From NCBI GenBank assembly GCA_023614405.1, contig CM042694.1:353728010-353792009 (forward strand): DNA of 64,000 nucleotides. Direction: 5' to 3'. The notes below the pieces were generated by a model, which worked only from the letters and a program-made list of their open reading frames with translations, was not told the DNA's origin and made no database searches. Positions 22,762 to 35,902 of this stretch are shown piece after piece (the first letter of the stretch is position 1; each line of letters begins with the position of its first letter). The stretch is from Avena insularis (Eukaryota > Streptophyta > Magnoliopsida > Poales > Poaceae). Position numbers and translations under genes: made by a program.

Positions 22762-24164
22762 TGATGTCTACGCACTTCTATTCTTGTAGACAGTTGTTGG
22801 GCCTCCAAGTGCGTTTGTAGAACAGCAGCAAGTTTTCCCTTAAGTGGATCACCCAAGGTTTATCGAACTCAGGGAGGAAGTGGTCAAAGGTATCCTCTCT
22901 CAAGCAACCCTGCAATCAAGATACAAGAAGTCTCTTGTGTCCCCAACACACCCAATACACTTGTCAGGTGTATAGGTGCACTAGTTCGGCGAAGAGGTAG
23001 TGAAATACAAGTGGTATGGATAATTATAAGTGGTAACGATGGTAGAAAATAGCTTGGTGGCGTGGAAAAGACTAAGGGCAAACTGAAATAAAGATGGAAG
23101 CAAGCAAACATGTAATATATCTAATAGCAAATGGTGTTTCAGTCCTTAGAAACAAGGCCTAGGGATCATACTTTAACTAGTGAACACTCTCATATAAATA
23201 TCTTCTCTTTATGATACTACTCTTAACTACTCTCCAGTTGAACACTCTAATCGATGGTAGGGCTATAACAACACACCTCAAAGTTCATCTTTCCCATCTA
23301 GAAACCCCACACTGTCACCTTGAGTACTAGATGAGTCCAACAAACACCACAATTTCATAGAGACATCCAACTCCAAATATAACTCATAACAAGTATTTGT
23401 AATCTCTAGCCTAAGTGCCACCATGGTGTGCATGATGTCACTTTCACACACATGGGGAGAGCAGAGATCTATTAAAGCACTTGAGTAGCAAGGTAGATCT
23501 ATAGATTACAAGCTCATGATCACAATATGATCATGCATAGAAAGAGAGATGAACACATAGCTACCGGTAGAACCCTTAGCCTCGAGGAAGAACTACTCCC
23601 TCCTCATCATGGGAATCGGCAATGGTGATGGAGATGGTGGTGGAGATCGATGGAGATGGCTCCGGGGGCACTTCCCGTCTGGCAGGTCTTGAAGAGACTT
23701 TCTGTCCCCCGAATCTCCCCTTCGGTGGCGGCAGCGCTGCGGAACTTTTCGTGGATTTCTAATTGACTCTTTAGGGTTTTGGTATCAGGAGGCCCTTATA
23801 GGCGAAGGAGGCAAGGTCGGTGGCCAGCCAGGGGGCCCACACCATGCCCTGGCGTGGCCTGGGGGGACCCGCGCCTGGGGGGGTGGCCACCCTGTGGCCC
23901 CTCTCCGACTCTCCTTCTAGCTCCCTTAGTCTTCTGGGAAAATAGTAACTTCGGCTTTTGTCCCATCCAATTCCGAGAATATTCATTTTCTGACTTCCTA
24001 GAACCAAAAACAGCAGAAAACAGGCAACTAGCACTGTGGCTCTTGTTAATAGGTTAGTCCAAGAAATCATATGAAAAGTACTCCAAAGTTGGAACAAAAC
24101 ACAAGAAAGTAGATAAAACCAAGCATGGAACATCAAAAATTATAAATACATTTGCAATGTATCA
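22762..24164 (-). mobile_element. Solo LTR (TSD ATGTA)
   Basis: The insert starts TGATGTCTACG and ends GCAATGTATCA and is flanked by ATGTA at 22757-22761 and 24165-24169. The right-hand 250 bp closely match 10140-10385 of the other solo LTR, including AACATCAAAAATTATA. A GC-rich core lies at about 23800-23900. No internal region is present. Confidence 0.85.
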
Positions 24165-24890
24165 ATGTACTACCATGATTACAAAAATGCAGTTCACTGT
24201 GACAGGCTTGAACCTGCTACACCGCTGACAAAACAAAAATGGGTTGGATATTTGGTTAACCTTGGTCAGAGAGGTGTCTAAGCATCATCGGTACCGTGCG
24301 AGTGGCGTCTAGGTCACCGAGGGTGCTGCGGTTGTGGTGGCTATTGGCGTCGGGGAAGCAGATTTTGGGCGGTCGATGCCGGCTTGAAAGCGGTGGACGA
24401 GAGCGTCGCTGAGGCAGATCCGGTGCAGTGAATGGCGGCAGTCGTGCAGCTGGTCTGGAGAGGTGGACATGGAACTCTTTGAACTAGATCACGCCCGGTG
24501 GACACCGGTGAAGCTAATCCAGTATGGTTGGGTAGCTTTCAGTGGCGAGGAAGCAGAGCTTGGGTGGTCGATGACACCATCGGTGTGGTGAATGACACCG
24601 CAGCTCCTCGATCTGGTGGGTGAGCACCGGTGAAGCGGCTGCACGGTGGTGCACGAGACCGCAACTCAAGCCGGTGCACGTGGTGGTTGTGGAGGGGACA
24701 AATGAGCTTGGGAATTTTGGGAGGGCCGGCGGGAAAAACTGGGGGAATCAGGACCATAGAGGTGAGCAGAAAAAATAATTACGATCGTACCCCTGAACTG
24801 CCAACTTTAGCATGCCCATTTGTCGTCTGAACAATGGGTTGATTTGGAATTTTAAATTCTAAAGTTTTTGAAACGGAAGAGCGTGAAATG
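24165..24890. other. GC-rich decayed sequence, possibly old exon or promoter
   Basis: Composition is more gene-like than the flanks. On the minus strand a 50-odd-codon ORF (about 24470-24308, starting MSTSPDQLHD) and a 72-codon ORF (24757-24539) are seen, without domains. I cannot assign a function. Confidence 0.2.
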
Positions 24891-24892
24891 CT

Positions 24893-25590
24893 TCAAGGTC
24901 GGTGTGTTGTTTTGCCACTCGATTGAGAATTTGAATTTGGCTTGCGCCCATCTAATAATAATAATAGAAAAATGGTACTCCCCCGATCGGTGGGATATTT
25001 TGGCTCAAAGTTTTTGAAATGGTGGGGCGGGAAACGCTTGGTAGGTTGGTGATTTTGCCGCTCGATTGAGATTTTGAATTTGGCTAGCCTCCATCTACTA
25101 ATAGAAAAAAGGTAGTAGACCATACGCTATCTGTCCAGGAATTCAAGGCCGAGAGTCACATCAACTGATCATCCATCAACATTTTTTGCACAGAAACTTG
25201 GATACCTTCCATTCACACAACATAGGTGGTAAATTTTGCCGCTTGACACAGAATTTAAATTTTTCTAGGGTCCGTGTAATAATATAAAAATGGTACTACC
25301 TCGGTGGGTGATTTTGCCTGAAAATCTTTGAAACAGAGGGGGTGCGAAATGCTTCGGGGTTGGTGGGTTATTTCCCCGCTCGATTATGATTTTGAATTTG
25401 GCTATCGGCCAAGTTTTTATTACTAGAAAAAAGGTTATGTAGTTCGAACGCCATCTGGTCAGGAATTTAAGGCGATACTCACATCAACTCATGCCTCCGA
25501 TTCAAACGGGGTAGGCGGTAGGTTTTGACGGTCGATAGTGATTTTGAATTTAGATATTGTTGAAAGAATAATTTAAAAAATAGGTCGTTC
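24893..25590. repeat. Diverged tandem repeat around TGAATTTGGCT
   Basis: Phrases such as TTTTGCCGCTCGATTGAG, TTTGAATTTGGCT, TAATAGAAAAA and a later CACATCAACT recur four or five times with spacings of about 130-190 bp. Confidence 0.5.
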
Positions 25591-26238
25591 TCCCTCTATT
25601 TCAGGGATCCAAGTCAGGGAGAGTGATTATCTACCACGTGTATGAAAATGCAGATCTCTGATACAAGAATGTTTGTTTAACATAACAACAAACAAATGTC
25701 TGAATTAGCTCTGATTCAAGCATGTGAAAATGGTGTGTAACCAAGGTCTACTAATTATTTAGGTGTCGGCACAGACTCTCCTACAGGAAGCACTAACTAA
25801 ATGGTAGTACTAATTCAGATCAAATAAAAAAGCCTGCTGCAAAACAAATACTCCTAGTACAACATACTATCAAAACACAAAGACCAGCTAAAGTATATGT
25901 AGAACAAATAAAACAAGATTTCATCACGCATACACTACTATATAGAGAACACCATTTCATCATATAAAACAATGTTTTATTAGACACACATAGGCCCCCA
26001 AAACGAACATACAACTCTAATATTCCAGCCCCTGCCGCTATGACTGCAGCACAAACAAAGGTGCCACCACAGTTCCATCAGCTACGAAAATAAACAAATA
26101 TCAGACTACAGCTCCAAATAACACAACCTGGGCAAACACATGCTTGCCCAAACAAGCCTTGCGTGTTCATCCGAGTGTTATTTTCATCTCCTTGATGTTG
26201 CAGTCTGAATCAGCTGTGTTGCTGACAAGACTTCCTAT

Positions 26239-27456
26239 TCATTTCTTTGATTTAGCACTCCGAATCACATCGGTTGCTGAAGGAAATGAACAAAATGATC
26301 AGCAAAATCATAGGTGTACAAAAATGTAAGGGGTGCACATGAATGACTGCACTAACCAGGTATCATAATGTAGGGATGTAAAGTACACCAACGTTTACGA
26401 GATCTGAACTTCTTAGACTTCATGTTGTTGAGATCTAATTCGAATACTCCCTCCTTCGCCCATATAACCACCATTTCTCTATCCTCAAATGTGCAGAGTA
26501 ACCTGACTGCATCTTTCCCACCATATGCCCATGATTTATCAAGGCCAAGGTGAGTATCCAACTCAACATTTATATGAGGCACCCAAGCTTCCCATTTGCC
26601 CATTGATGATCTTGCACTGCACCATGTGTTTAGACTAAAGTCTCTTATAACCGCAAGGGCAACATCTCCATTATGCCCCTTAGCGATGACAAAATTGCGT
26701 CTGGAAATATCATGTGTCTCATGGGGGCACTCAATATAACACAGTTTTGTTGTCACGTTATCGAAGGCAGTTATATATCTGGAGTTCATTGTTGTCCATT
26801 ACAAAATGTCCCCTATGAGAGTTGATGGCCTGCGATTAATCTTAGCCAGCATCTCAGCAGGTTCAATCCAGTCCTCCCATTTTCCTAACGCTGATGAGTA
26901 CCTCTTCACCAGTGCTTCGTTACCATTGGTTACTATACAAACAACCCAGAAATTGCTGCAACAATGTGAAGACAATTGCCCACGATTTCTCGAATGGAGA
27001 ATTGTGTCGCTATCATGCTCACGTCTCCGCCAAATTGGTGGTTCTGGTATCACTGTTTCACTTCCACTGATTGGATCCCGGGCCTTTATCATGTTAGACC
27101 CTTGCAGATAATGAAGCAGCACCGTACCATTGAGACATCCGAGTACATATGGTTTGTAGGATTTATGTACTTCCACCATCCTGTTTAGCTTCTGGAAGAT
27201 GGATTGGTCAAGATTATGATATGTTAAGAATCGAGCATCCTCGGAGCTATTGTTGAAAATCCCAAGTAACGACATTCCTATGTTGTGTGACAAGGTTATC
27301 CTTTTGAAATCGTTGCTTCCCATGAAGTCCATCCAACATTTTTGGGCGACTGATGCCCTTAGTATGCAGCATGGGTACGGAGGAAGCCTGACAAGAATCT
27401 GACCAAATACATCGCCTGGAAAGTCGTTGATTGTTGCATATGTTCTTCCACCGAAG
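26239..27456 (-). pseudogene. F-box protein gene, grass type, with one in-frame stop
   Basis: The main exon runs 27456 to 26357 and a small last exon 26276 to 26239. Splice signals are good: acceptor CCTACCAG|CTTCGG, donor CCTG|GTTAGT, acceptor TTCAG|CAACCG, with phases that fit. The F-box is near the start (INDFPGDVFGQILVRLPPYP, then Leu, Arg, Ala and a CW pair). F-box proteins are substrate receptors of SCF ubiquitin ligases, and the rest would form the substrate-binding part (VLGCLNGTVLLHY, GKWEDW, GKWEAWVP). A TAA at 26801-26799 interrupts the frame after GDIL; reading continues in the same frame as WTTMNSRYI. It is most likely a pseudogene or a recently disabled allele. Exons at 28154-29226 may belong to it. 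Confidence 0.75.
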
Positions 27457-28153
27457 CTGGTAGGATGATGCAAATAGCACAAGTGCATCGTCAGAATTAA
27501 GTAAACAGCACAATGCACAATGCATAACCCTAAAAAATAATCAAGTAAACACCACAATGCATCATACATTTTGACAGGAAAATTTATCATCGAAATTTCC
27601 TAAACTGCACCCATCTGAAAAACTACCTAAAAAGCAGAGTCTGTCAACAAAATAACCTAAACAGCACAAGCAATCAACCAGAGTAGTACAAAAGCACCGC
27701 AAAATGCTTCAGCATGTCGGAACTGGGCAAAGGGAATGAAGAACTTTTTTTAGGTCACCGGGGAGGACAGAAAGGCCCCACCTGACTTTTATGGTTTTAT
27801 CATAAAGAAGAAGAGAAAAAACAGACGCAGCTTCAGTGACTTGGTGAACCCAGGTCTCACGGTAACTTTCCCCAGGATCCACCTTCCATCGTAGATCAAA
27901 CGTATGACAGTAGTTCAGATTTTGAACTAAAAAGTAAAACTATTCGAAAAAATTGACAAAAAATCAGTAAATCATCGGTGCCTAGGTTTGAATCCTGTGA
28001 AAGTTTCATCCCATTCAGATCACTAGTTTGTGATTAAATAGATTTTTATGCTCCCAGTACTACTAGTTTAAACTAATATCCAGAAAAAATCCCAAAGCAG
28101 AATACACAAAAGATGGAGGAAGTCAGGGAGACAAAATCCAACGTTGAACTTAC

Positions 28154-29226
28154 AATGGGGTCGATGAGTTCTGAGCAGATGGAGCAGGCGCCGCTGACGA
28201 ATGACGAGCCACAACTGTTGACACTGAAGAAGCACGACCATGAGCTGACGCATTCCTAGCATCCCACGCAGCCGTCGCTTTGGCAGCGACAGCCAACATA
28301 GCTGAATTTGTTCTGGCAACAGCCGACGAGGATTTCGACTGTGCCTCCACTGCTTTCCAAGCATCACTTAACACTGCCCAAGACTCCGATGTGGTACAAG
28401 CATCGGCCTCCACATCCGCTTCACATGTATCTGCTGGTGCTGCTTCAACATCCACCTCTGCTTTACAAGAATCCGTCGACGCAGCAAATACATCCGCCAA
28501 CGCCGATTCCATTTCCTGTAAACACCACGAGCTTATTTAGCTTGCAATGCCCAAATATAAATGCATTCTATCCTTCAGAAAGCCCATAATGGCTGGAGGT
28601 TGGGGACATACATACCAGCGAACGGCGGTGTGGTGGTGTTCAATGGTGGAGCGGCGGGGACGGTCCAGTCGAGGGAGGGCGGCCAGGCAGAGAAGGTGAC
28701 GATGGGGTCGAGGGGCACATGATTGAGCTACCTTGAACTCGAAACTAACTTTCGCCCCACTATTTATTTCCTCATCTTTTGCAGGATCAGGACTGTCTGG
28801 GCGTGGAGAATCTCGAATTTCTGTCCGGGTCTCATCTGCTTCTAGAGCCGAACTGAAAAGATTGTCATCTTGCATTCCCACCTGTTCCAAGATCCGGTCG
28901 TACACCTGGCAAATCAGATCGTCGCCATCCACATCAGGCAACTGGGGGACTAAGTTGTCATCCACAAACTTTTGAAAATCAACAGCAGCATCATGAGCAA
29001 CTGAAATTGATGTATTCCATCCTGCAGTCAAATCAGCTATCCTCTTAGTGGATGTGGACACTTCTTCCTTCAGGCGCCTAATCTATTTGTCCTGGTGTTT
29101 CATTTTCTCTTGAAGGCACGGAATCATGTTTCTATGAGCTTTGTATTTCTCTCGGAGATGGGCCATTGTCAAATCCTCGTAGTGACCAGCACCATTACGC
29201 CATGAGCAATATGAGTAAGGTGGAAA
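28154..29226 (-). pseudogene. Two upstream exons of unknown, coiled-coil and Ala-rich protein, possibly fused to the F-box gene
   Basis: Exon one is 29226 to 28732 (acceptor TTATCTGCAG|TTTCC, donor TTCAAG|GTAGCT, exactly 165 codons) and exon two is 28515 to 28154 (acceptor TTTACAG|GAAATGG, donor CATT|GTAAGT). The first encodes HYEDLTMAHLREKYKAHRN, then a charged, coiled-coil-like stretch with a TAG at 29085-29083 (DK-stop-IRRLKEE, probably from CAG), then a D/E/P-rich linker. The second is Ala/Ser-rich. Phase 2 at the end of exon two fits the F-box exon at 27456 exactly. That fit may be chance (one in three). More 5' exons are missing; the LTR element at 29498 lies in the next intron. Confidence 0.45.
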
Positions 29227-29497
29227 CTGCAGATAACAAATCCAAAATTAAACCAGATTCTCATTTCAAAAAAAAAACAAATTCTCGTTTGCTCTAGGTA
29301 CCCATCGAGCGGTCAATTAATATATTAGTTGAGACTATTCAACTTCTAGCTACTAAGATTTTGCCTCTTGAAAATTTTGGACCCCTTTTGAAAATGATCA
29401 CATGAAATAAGGAGAGAGGGGAAATGATTTTTCTATTCTCTATGGTCAACACACAAGCTTGAGATGCACCTTAGGCTTAAAGATACTTTATAGTTTC

Positions 29498-30999
29498 TGA
29501 TGACCCACAATTATAGGGGGTGTATCGCAGTATTTTCGGTAAGTAAGAGTATCGAACCCAATGAGGAGCAGAAGGTGCTGGCTAGTGGTATGGATCAGGA
29601 ATTCTCTACATATACTTAGCAAACGAATTTTTAGGGGTTTTCAATAAACCAAGTAAACAAAGTACGAGTAAATAAAAGACAGTAGGAACAAATGCAGCAA
29701 GTGGCCCAATCCTTTATGCAGCAAAGGACAAGCCGGTTGTACTACTTAAGATGACCAAACGTTCTCGAGGACACATGGGAAGACTGTCAAGTGCTTTTGC
29801 TTCATATAGTTGATTAATCTTCTTTAGATTGCTAAGTTTTGTGTGGGTGAACCTGTGCTAATGTACCGACCTTCCTAGGACTAATACATACTTGTGATTA
29901 TACCCCTTGCAAACATCCGTAAGTACAAGAAAGTAATTAAGGTAGAAACCTAACCACAGTTTAAACTCTAAGACCCTTACGTCCCTTGTGCAATGGTTTC
30001 TTAACGGGGGTTCAGGTTTCTGTCACTCCGGCAACCCCTACGATTAGTAGCCAAATATACAATGCATTCCCCTAGGCCCATATAGGTGAAGTGTCATGTA
30101 GTCGACGTTCACATGACACCACTAGAAGAAGTACACCACAACTTAAAAATCAAACCATTGAATCTTTCTCAACACAACTCCACTACTAACAACATGACTT
30201 CTCCCATGTCCTCAAGAACAAAACGAACTACTCACAAGACATCATATGGATCATGATCAGAGATGGAATAATGATGTATAACAATCTGAACATAGACAAT
30301 AATTCAATGGTTCACTCAATAGCATCAACTACAAAGATTAATCAACACCGGGAAAGTTTCCCCTATGAACTATGCAGGATTCAACCCAATTGTTACAGCA
30401 ATATGGAGATGCTGATGAGGGTGATGATGGTGGTGATGATGATGATGATCCCGATGAAGTCCAGCTTGATGGTGGTGTTGATGGCGACGATCTCCCCTCT
30501 CCGGGAAGGAATTCCCCCGGCAAAAATCTGTCTGCCGGAGAGATCTTTCTCTCTAGGTGTTTCTGCCCCGCAGAGGCGGCGGAATATTTCTGTGGTTGCT
30601 CCCCGAGTCTTAGGGTTTCAGGAGGATAATATACGCCAGAGGGGAGTGCCTGGAGTGAGCCAGGGTGGCCACACCACCTGCTGGCGCGGCTTAGGGCTGC
30701 CCGCGCCAGGGGGTGGTGTGGGCCTCCTGTGGCCCATCTCCAGCCCCCCTTCTGGCTTCCTTCGTCTTCTGTAAAAATAGGATTTTCCATATATTTTCCC
30801 GGATTTTCTGAACTGCGCGAATTTTGCCTCCAAACAACACCTTTTCCATCAGAATCCTGACTGCAGCGGTCCATGCTCCAAAAGCCATCAACCATGCAAA
30901 AACAGATGAAATAACATAAGTGTCACCTCTCAATACAAAATATATCAATGAATAATAGTGAATTAAGACATAGAATAGTGATGCAAAATGGACGTATCA
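29498..30999 (-). repeat. 3' LTR of the non-autonomous Gypsy element
   Basis: It starts TGATACGTCC at 30999 on the minus strand, directly after the purine tract, and ends at 29498. It is collinear with 35903-37411. It contains a GAT-repeat stretch near 30420-30450 and a GC-rich segment near 30660-30730. Confidence 0.92.
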
Positions 31000-31014
31000 A
31001 CTCCCCCAAGCTTA
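31000..31014 (-). other. Polypurine tract of the non-autonomous element
   Basis: On the minus strand AAGCTTGGGGGAGT precedes the LTR start TGATACG. This tract is common just before grass Gypsy 3' LTRs. Confidence 0.75.
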
Positions 31015-32994
31015 GACTTTGCTTGTCCCCAAGCGAAACTGAGCTCAATAAACATGGCCTCGGGTTTATGGAGTGAAGAGTTTATAAAATAATACGGACA
31101 AGAAGCATCACATTCATCAAATACATAGATCATAATAGAAGACAACTCACTATTATATAACTCAACTTGCAATGAGTAAAGGAAACAGAATAAAGATACA
31201 TAAAGTGAATCATAATTGGTAATGGCAAACTTAGCTCTTGGTCGAAGAATAGTTGATAATTTGCTGGAGCTCACAAATAACTGGTTTCCAAAGATATCTT
31301 TCAAATTAGTAAACATTAAGATAAGAGCAATGTGCAAAACAAGGAACATAAGAAACATGAATGAATAAATCATCATATGAATGAATGAAACACAACAACT
31401 CAAAATACTTGCTGAGATAGAGAGGAATAGGTTTACTGACTCAACTACAAAGTAAAAGAAAGGCCCTTCGCAGAGGGAAGCAGGGATTGCAAGTCTCATA
31501 AAGAGCTCCCAAAACTTATGATACTTACTAGCTTTCAGCTCTCATTGCCCCTATCATAGGCATCTTTAGGTGATTAAGGTTAAAGTAATCAAATATGAGG
31601 ATATGCATTGACAAGTTGTAAATTGAGAATCTCATGTCCCTTGAATACGAGGGTCGCTCCTCATGCTACTCAAGTTTAGTCACCGGTAAGTTCTTGTCAT
31701 CGTAAGCATATGTGTATCATAGAGAACCGCCAACGGGGTACCCCTTGCCCGATGATACGGAAGAATCCCCATATCAAAATGACAAGGCAAGCAGACAACA
31801 AGCATCTCAACAATCTTCTTATTTACCATGGGAATATGGTGCTTTTTCTCTCTTTCCTCTTTTCATAATCACTTTTTTCTTTTTCTCTTTTTTCTCAATA
31901 TCGGACTCTTTTTTTATAAGAAGAATGCTTCATAGATGCTCGTTATGGTTACGCTGCAGGTTTCCACCATGTCAGCATGGATTAGACCAGCGGCCCAGGC
32001 GTTTCTCTAACACATATGCATAACTCCATGGACTTACAAGCTCCCCTTTCATTTCACACCGACGACATCCATAGACAAAAGAACATGATATCAACTAGGT
32101 ACAAAGTACCCGTGCAATGTTGAAAGCGTTCCCCATGACAGCATGGTTCTGCTAATTCACAACTTACAAAGCGCAAGCATATACGCAACATAGGTGAGCA
32201 CAATGGTTCAAGTTTATTAAATGCAAGAAAGTAAAGTGTGCCATCAAGTTCGTGAGAGCTTTAATCACTAATTTTCACATAACAAGTTTAATTTGGGAGG
32301 TAGATAAAACAAGAATTTACTTGGAATAGCAATAATGTTACTAGGTAGGTATGGTGGACACAAATGGCAAAGGTTTTGGTTTAAAGGAGTGGATGCACGA
32401 GAAGAATTCCCTCTCAATACAGGTTTTTGGCTAGCAAGGCTGGGTAGCAAGTACAAGAGTTGAAGGAAACAAACAAGCATACAAGTGATAAAAACAAACA
32501 TGCAATCTTCCTTGTAAGCACAAAACATCTTAACTAGAGAATACTAAACTTATGAGCAAATCAAGAAAGAAAGATGATGAAATAATTTTTCTTTAGAGTA
32601 CTTTTATCATTTTCATTCAACTCTCAAAAATAGTGTTGCTACTGACAAGGCCAGGTTTGCCAAAACCAACTAAATTAACTCAATTATCCCAAAGTGCTAC
32701 CAATACTAACAACAAGATCAATCATATAACCACGAATTGAAAACTAATATAAGCTATGAAAAAGAGTGAATGATAGAACTTCTCATTAATATTCCATAAC
32801 GGCAACTCACACCAAGGGATGCATATCTAAGGAGAGAGGGGACACTTCCATAATGCAAACCATACTACATAATAACTCCTCTATTCATGATAAGACTCTA
32901 CTAAAAAGGTAAAAAGATAGAAGATAGTGATGTGATACTGCGGCACTCCCCCAAGCTAGGAACAAACCAAGGGGATGACAAACCTGATGACGAA

Positions 32995-33249
32995 TTACTC
33001 CTTCGGTGGTGGTGGTAATATTTTCTTAGATGTCGTGAGGAAATCTTCCAGCATCTTGCGAAGCCTATTATTATCCCATTGAAGCATGTCCACCTTCCTC
33101 TGCAGGTCTCGATACTTATCGCAGTACTCCTTAGTGCCTCGTAGGGCTTCCGCTGATGCAGGGCAAGAGACTAAAGGTACCAGCCCCTGCTTGGGGTCTT
33201 GAAGATCCTCCTCCATAGGCTCCTTCCCTTTATCCTTGGAGGACACCAT
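32995..33249 (-). CDS. Small coiled-coil ORF of the non-autonomous element
   Basis: An 84-residue ORF (starting MVSSKDKGKEPMEED) lies between the Gag-like region and the 3' LTR, in the sense direction. Residues 40-75 look heptad-like (YRDLQRKVDMLQWDNNRL), followed by a Pro-rich end. ORFs in the 3' part of plant Gypsy elements can have such accessory roles. I do not recognise a family, and function is unknown. The ATG is at 33249 and the frame is intact. Confidence 0.4.
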   Translation of the reverse strand: MVSSKDKGKEPMEEDLQDPKQGLVPLVSCPASAEALRGTKEYCDKYRDLQRKVDMLQWDNNRLRKMLEDFLTTSKKILPPPPKE

Positions 33250-34377
33250 TGTGCTTCTAAACCTTCAAAGAGTATGTCCTGGCAGAAACAGATCAAAACA
33301 AAAACACGGCAAAGACACGATATACGAACCTCGGGAGATTCGGGGGGTTATATATTACGAAGTTTCATATCAAAAGGAAGGTACTGGGAGAAAACGAGTC
33401 GGAGGCGGAGTCCGGGGTGGACTCACCACCTGGTGGCGTGGCCAGGGGTGGGACCGCGCCACAGGGTGGTGTGATCCACCCTGGCTCCGTTTCCGTCCCT
33501 TTTTCGCTTCGTAGATTTCCTTATTGACTAAAAACTGCAAAAATATAGTTGGATAGTATTTTCGTGGAGCTTTCTTTATCAGAACTGTTACCTATTTGAA
33601 AACAGACTCCGCAGGTCTCTGAATTTGGTATCTAGTAGATTCTTCCAGAGTCATCACTTGAATATCATCGATATCTTCATCTTCATACACTTATTACTTG
33701 ATTCATAAAACCTTTCTCTTCCTTATTACACCATTATCACCACTACCGGGAAATTTCTTTCACACAAAACTTCACACAGTTCTCATTAGCAACATTAGTA
33801 TAAGTGAAGTGATAAAACCTTTTGAGTCCAACTTCAACTGAAAACCATCAAAACATAAGCTACTGAAGGAACTCCTTTCGAAAACCCAAAAATAATTCAA
33901 AAAGGAAATCGAATAAAGAAGCAAATGCAAGAGTGGCAAAAATCTGTCAAAACAGACCAACAGGTAAATATCAATTTTTTAGAAAATCTTCTGTTGCTCA
34001 AATCAAAAAGTGCAAAACTAACGAAAGTTAAATAACAACCTGGGGCAGAAGCACAAACAATTATAGCTCAATCTGACATACAGAGATCTCTCACGAATTT
34101 TTATGGTGAAGCCCAAAAATCTGTTTCAGGACAGCAACTTCCCCAAATCTTACTTCTCTCTCATTAGAGGTTGATCTTGACACAAAAACCAAACAAAACG
34201 GATAAGGAGTGGTTATTACCGAAATAATAACTTCCAAGACTCAAAGAGACAAAAACAAACTGAAAGCAAAAACAAATTGGGTTGTCTCCCAAAAAGCTCT
34301 TTCTTTAAGCCATTAAGATGGGCATGATAATTTTGAAGATGCTCACATAGGAATATGAATTGAAGTGAAAGAGAGCA

Positions 34378-34848
34378 TTAAGAAGCAAAAACACACACAC
34401 ATTTAAGTCTAACCCACTTCCTATGCAAGGGGATTTTGTAAACAAACAAGTTGTTAAAACCAGAGGCTGCAAGCATAGGAAGGCAAAACAAGTGCAACAT
34501 AAAGACTTTCGGCATAAAACGAGGAAACTTGATATTATTGAGATACATAAGAACACTTTTACCTCTCTCATAATAACTTTTAGTATCGTGCATAAACTTA
34601 ACAATATAGCTATCACAAGGACCATCATAGCAATGATCACTTATTCTAACAGAAAACACAGGAATACTAGCCCTCATAACACTACTTTGCGAAACAATAT
34701 TAGAGGTATCCTTACAAAGGATAGGGTGTCCCTCTTCTTCATATTTAGTAACAAAGTCTTTCACATTTGCTATTATATGTTCATCAACCATTTGTTTATC
34801 AGGTTGAACAGCTTTATTCATACTTTCATCTACCATACTAGCCATCAT
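34378..34848 (-). pseudogene. Protease-like segment of the non-autonomous element, active site lost
   Basis: This 156-residue ORF contains ISDHCYDGPCD, which in related Gypsy polyproteins leads into the catalytic D-L/I-G-A-S motif of the aspartic protease. Here the residues after CD read SYIVKFMHD, so the Gly-Ala-Ser part is gone, apparently through a deletion or frame change. The second half (PRFMPKVFMLHLFC and beyond) resembles a hydrophobic 3' segment rather than protease. It is therefore inactive. The identification rests on recalled motif context. Confidence 0.5.
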
Positions 34849-34868
34849 AGAATGTTCCCTTATCTTAA

Positions 34869-35669
34869 CTAGGAAAGGAATTTTATCAATATAAAGTTTA
34901 GGTAAGACATGATTAGCAGTATAAACTTAGTATTTCTTGCAGGAACACTCTTAGCAATATCTTTATAAGGTTCATGATACTTATTCCACTTCTTTTTAGG
35001 TACTTCAATGTAGGAAGCAAAAGCCTTAAAATAAGAAGAAATAGCTTGAGAGTCTAGACCATAAGCATTTTTAAAATTTTGAAAGTCATCAGTTCCCATA
35101 AAAGATTCAATGTATTCATAATCATAATTTATACCTCACTTTCTACCTTTGTCATTCTCCCAAGCTTCAGCATTGTCTTGAATACGGTCCAGAAGATCCC
35201 ATTTAGCTTCTTCTTCCATGCGAGTGAATGATCCAGCACAAGAAGCATCCAATAAATCTTTATCATATAGAGGGAGTCTTGCATAAAAGTTATTGATAAT
35301 AATATTGTTGGGGAGCTCATGAATGAGACATGTGAGCATTAGTAACTTCAATCTCCCCCAAGCTTTAGTTGTACTCTCTCCATCAAGAGGCCAAAAGTTG
35401 TAGATTTGATTCCGATCTTTATGAATCTCACTAGGAGGATAAAACTTTGAATAAAAGAGAGGCACTATTTCCTCCCATTCCAGAGCTTGACCATTCTTCA
35501 GCAGCTTATACCATTCCTCAACTCTTCCTTTCAGTGATAATGAGAATAACTTCTTCTTAACTTGATCTGTAGTAATACCTGCACACTTGAACAACCCGCA
35601 TAATTCGTGTATAAAGAGCAAATGATCACCGGGATGGACAGTTCCATCCCCAACATAGTAGTTATCCAT
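34869..35669 (-). pseudogene. gag: Gag-like region of the non-autonomous element
   Basis: The main ORF, 35669 to 35136, has Gag capsid features: HPGDHLLFIHELCGLF, then KKKLFSLSLKGRVEEWYKLL, WEEIVPLFYSKFYPPSE and GESTTKAWGRLKLL. A further piece, 35099 to 34869, starts MGTDDFQNFKNAYG and continues with a Lys-rich stretch. The two are not in one open frame. Gag builds the particle that packages the RNA; an element with only gag could still be mobilised in trans. The start ATG at 35669 is chosen because upstream codons in frame lack Gag similarity, but an earlier start (35821, MFTSASCF) is in another frame. Confidence 0.7.
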
Positions 35670-35872
35670 AACACGATCAATAATTCTTGTAGGTATTTAA
35701 AAACATCATTCTCAGCAGGTGGTGGCTTATCTACTACCTTAGCAGTGGTAGTAGCATTACCAAATAAGAAACTCAGCGAATTATCCATAACGAAAATAAA
35801 GCAACTAGCAGAAGTAAACAATACTCACAGTAGAAGTTTCCTTTACCAGTTCCACTCTCCAATAGTGCTTCA

Positions 35873-35891
35873 CTCCCTGGCAAAAGCGCCA
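35873..35891 (-). other. Primer binding site of the non-autonomous element (tRNA-Asp-like)
   Basis: On the minus strand TGGCGCTTTTGCCAGGGAG lies 11 bases after the 5' LTR end. Many Athila/Tat-type grass elements use TGGCGCCGTTGCCGGGGA, complementary to tRNA-Asp; this is a diverged match. Confidence 0.6.
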
Positions 35892-35902
35892 GAAAATAGT
35901 CT

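Noticed and set aside
30253..30895. ORFs with GAT-repeat and Pro-rich segments
   Set aside because: They are LTR sequence; the same ORFs appear in the other LTR at 36799-37307.
33236..33514. Plus-strand ORFs of 91-92 codons
   Set aside because: They lie antisense in the non-autonomous element over a GC-rich block that resembles an LTR core; no domain.
34305..34640. Membrane-protein-like ORF
   Set aside because: Overlaps the protease-like ORF in another frame; the hydrophobic residues come from AT-rich codons.
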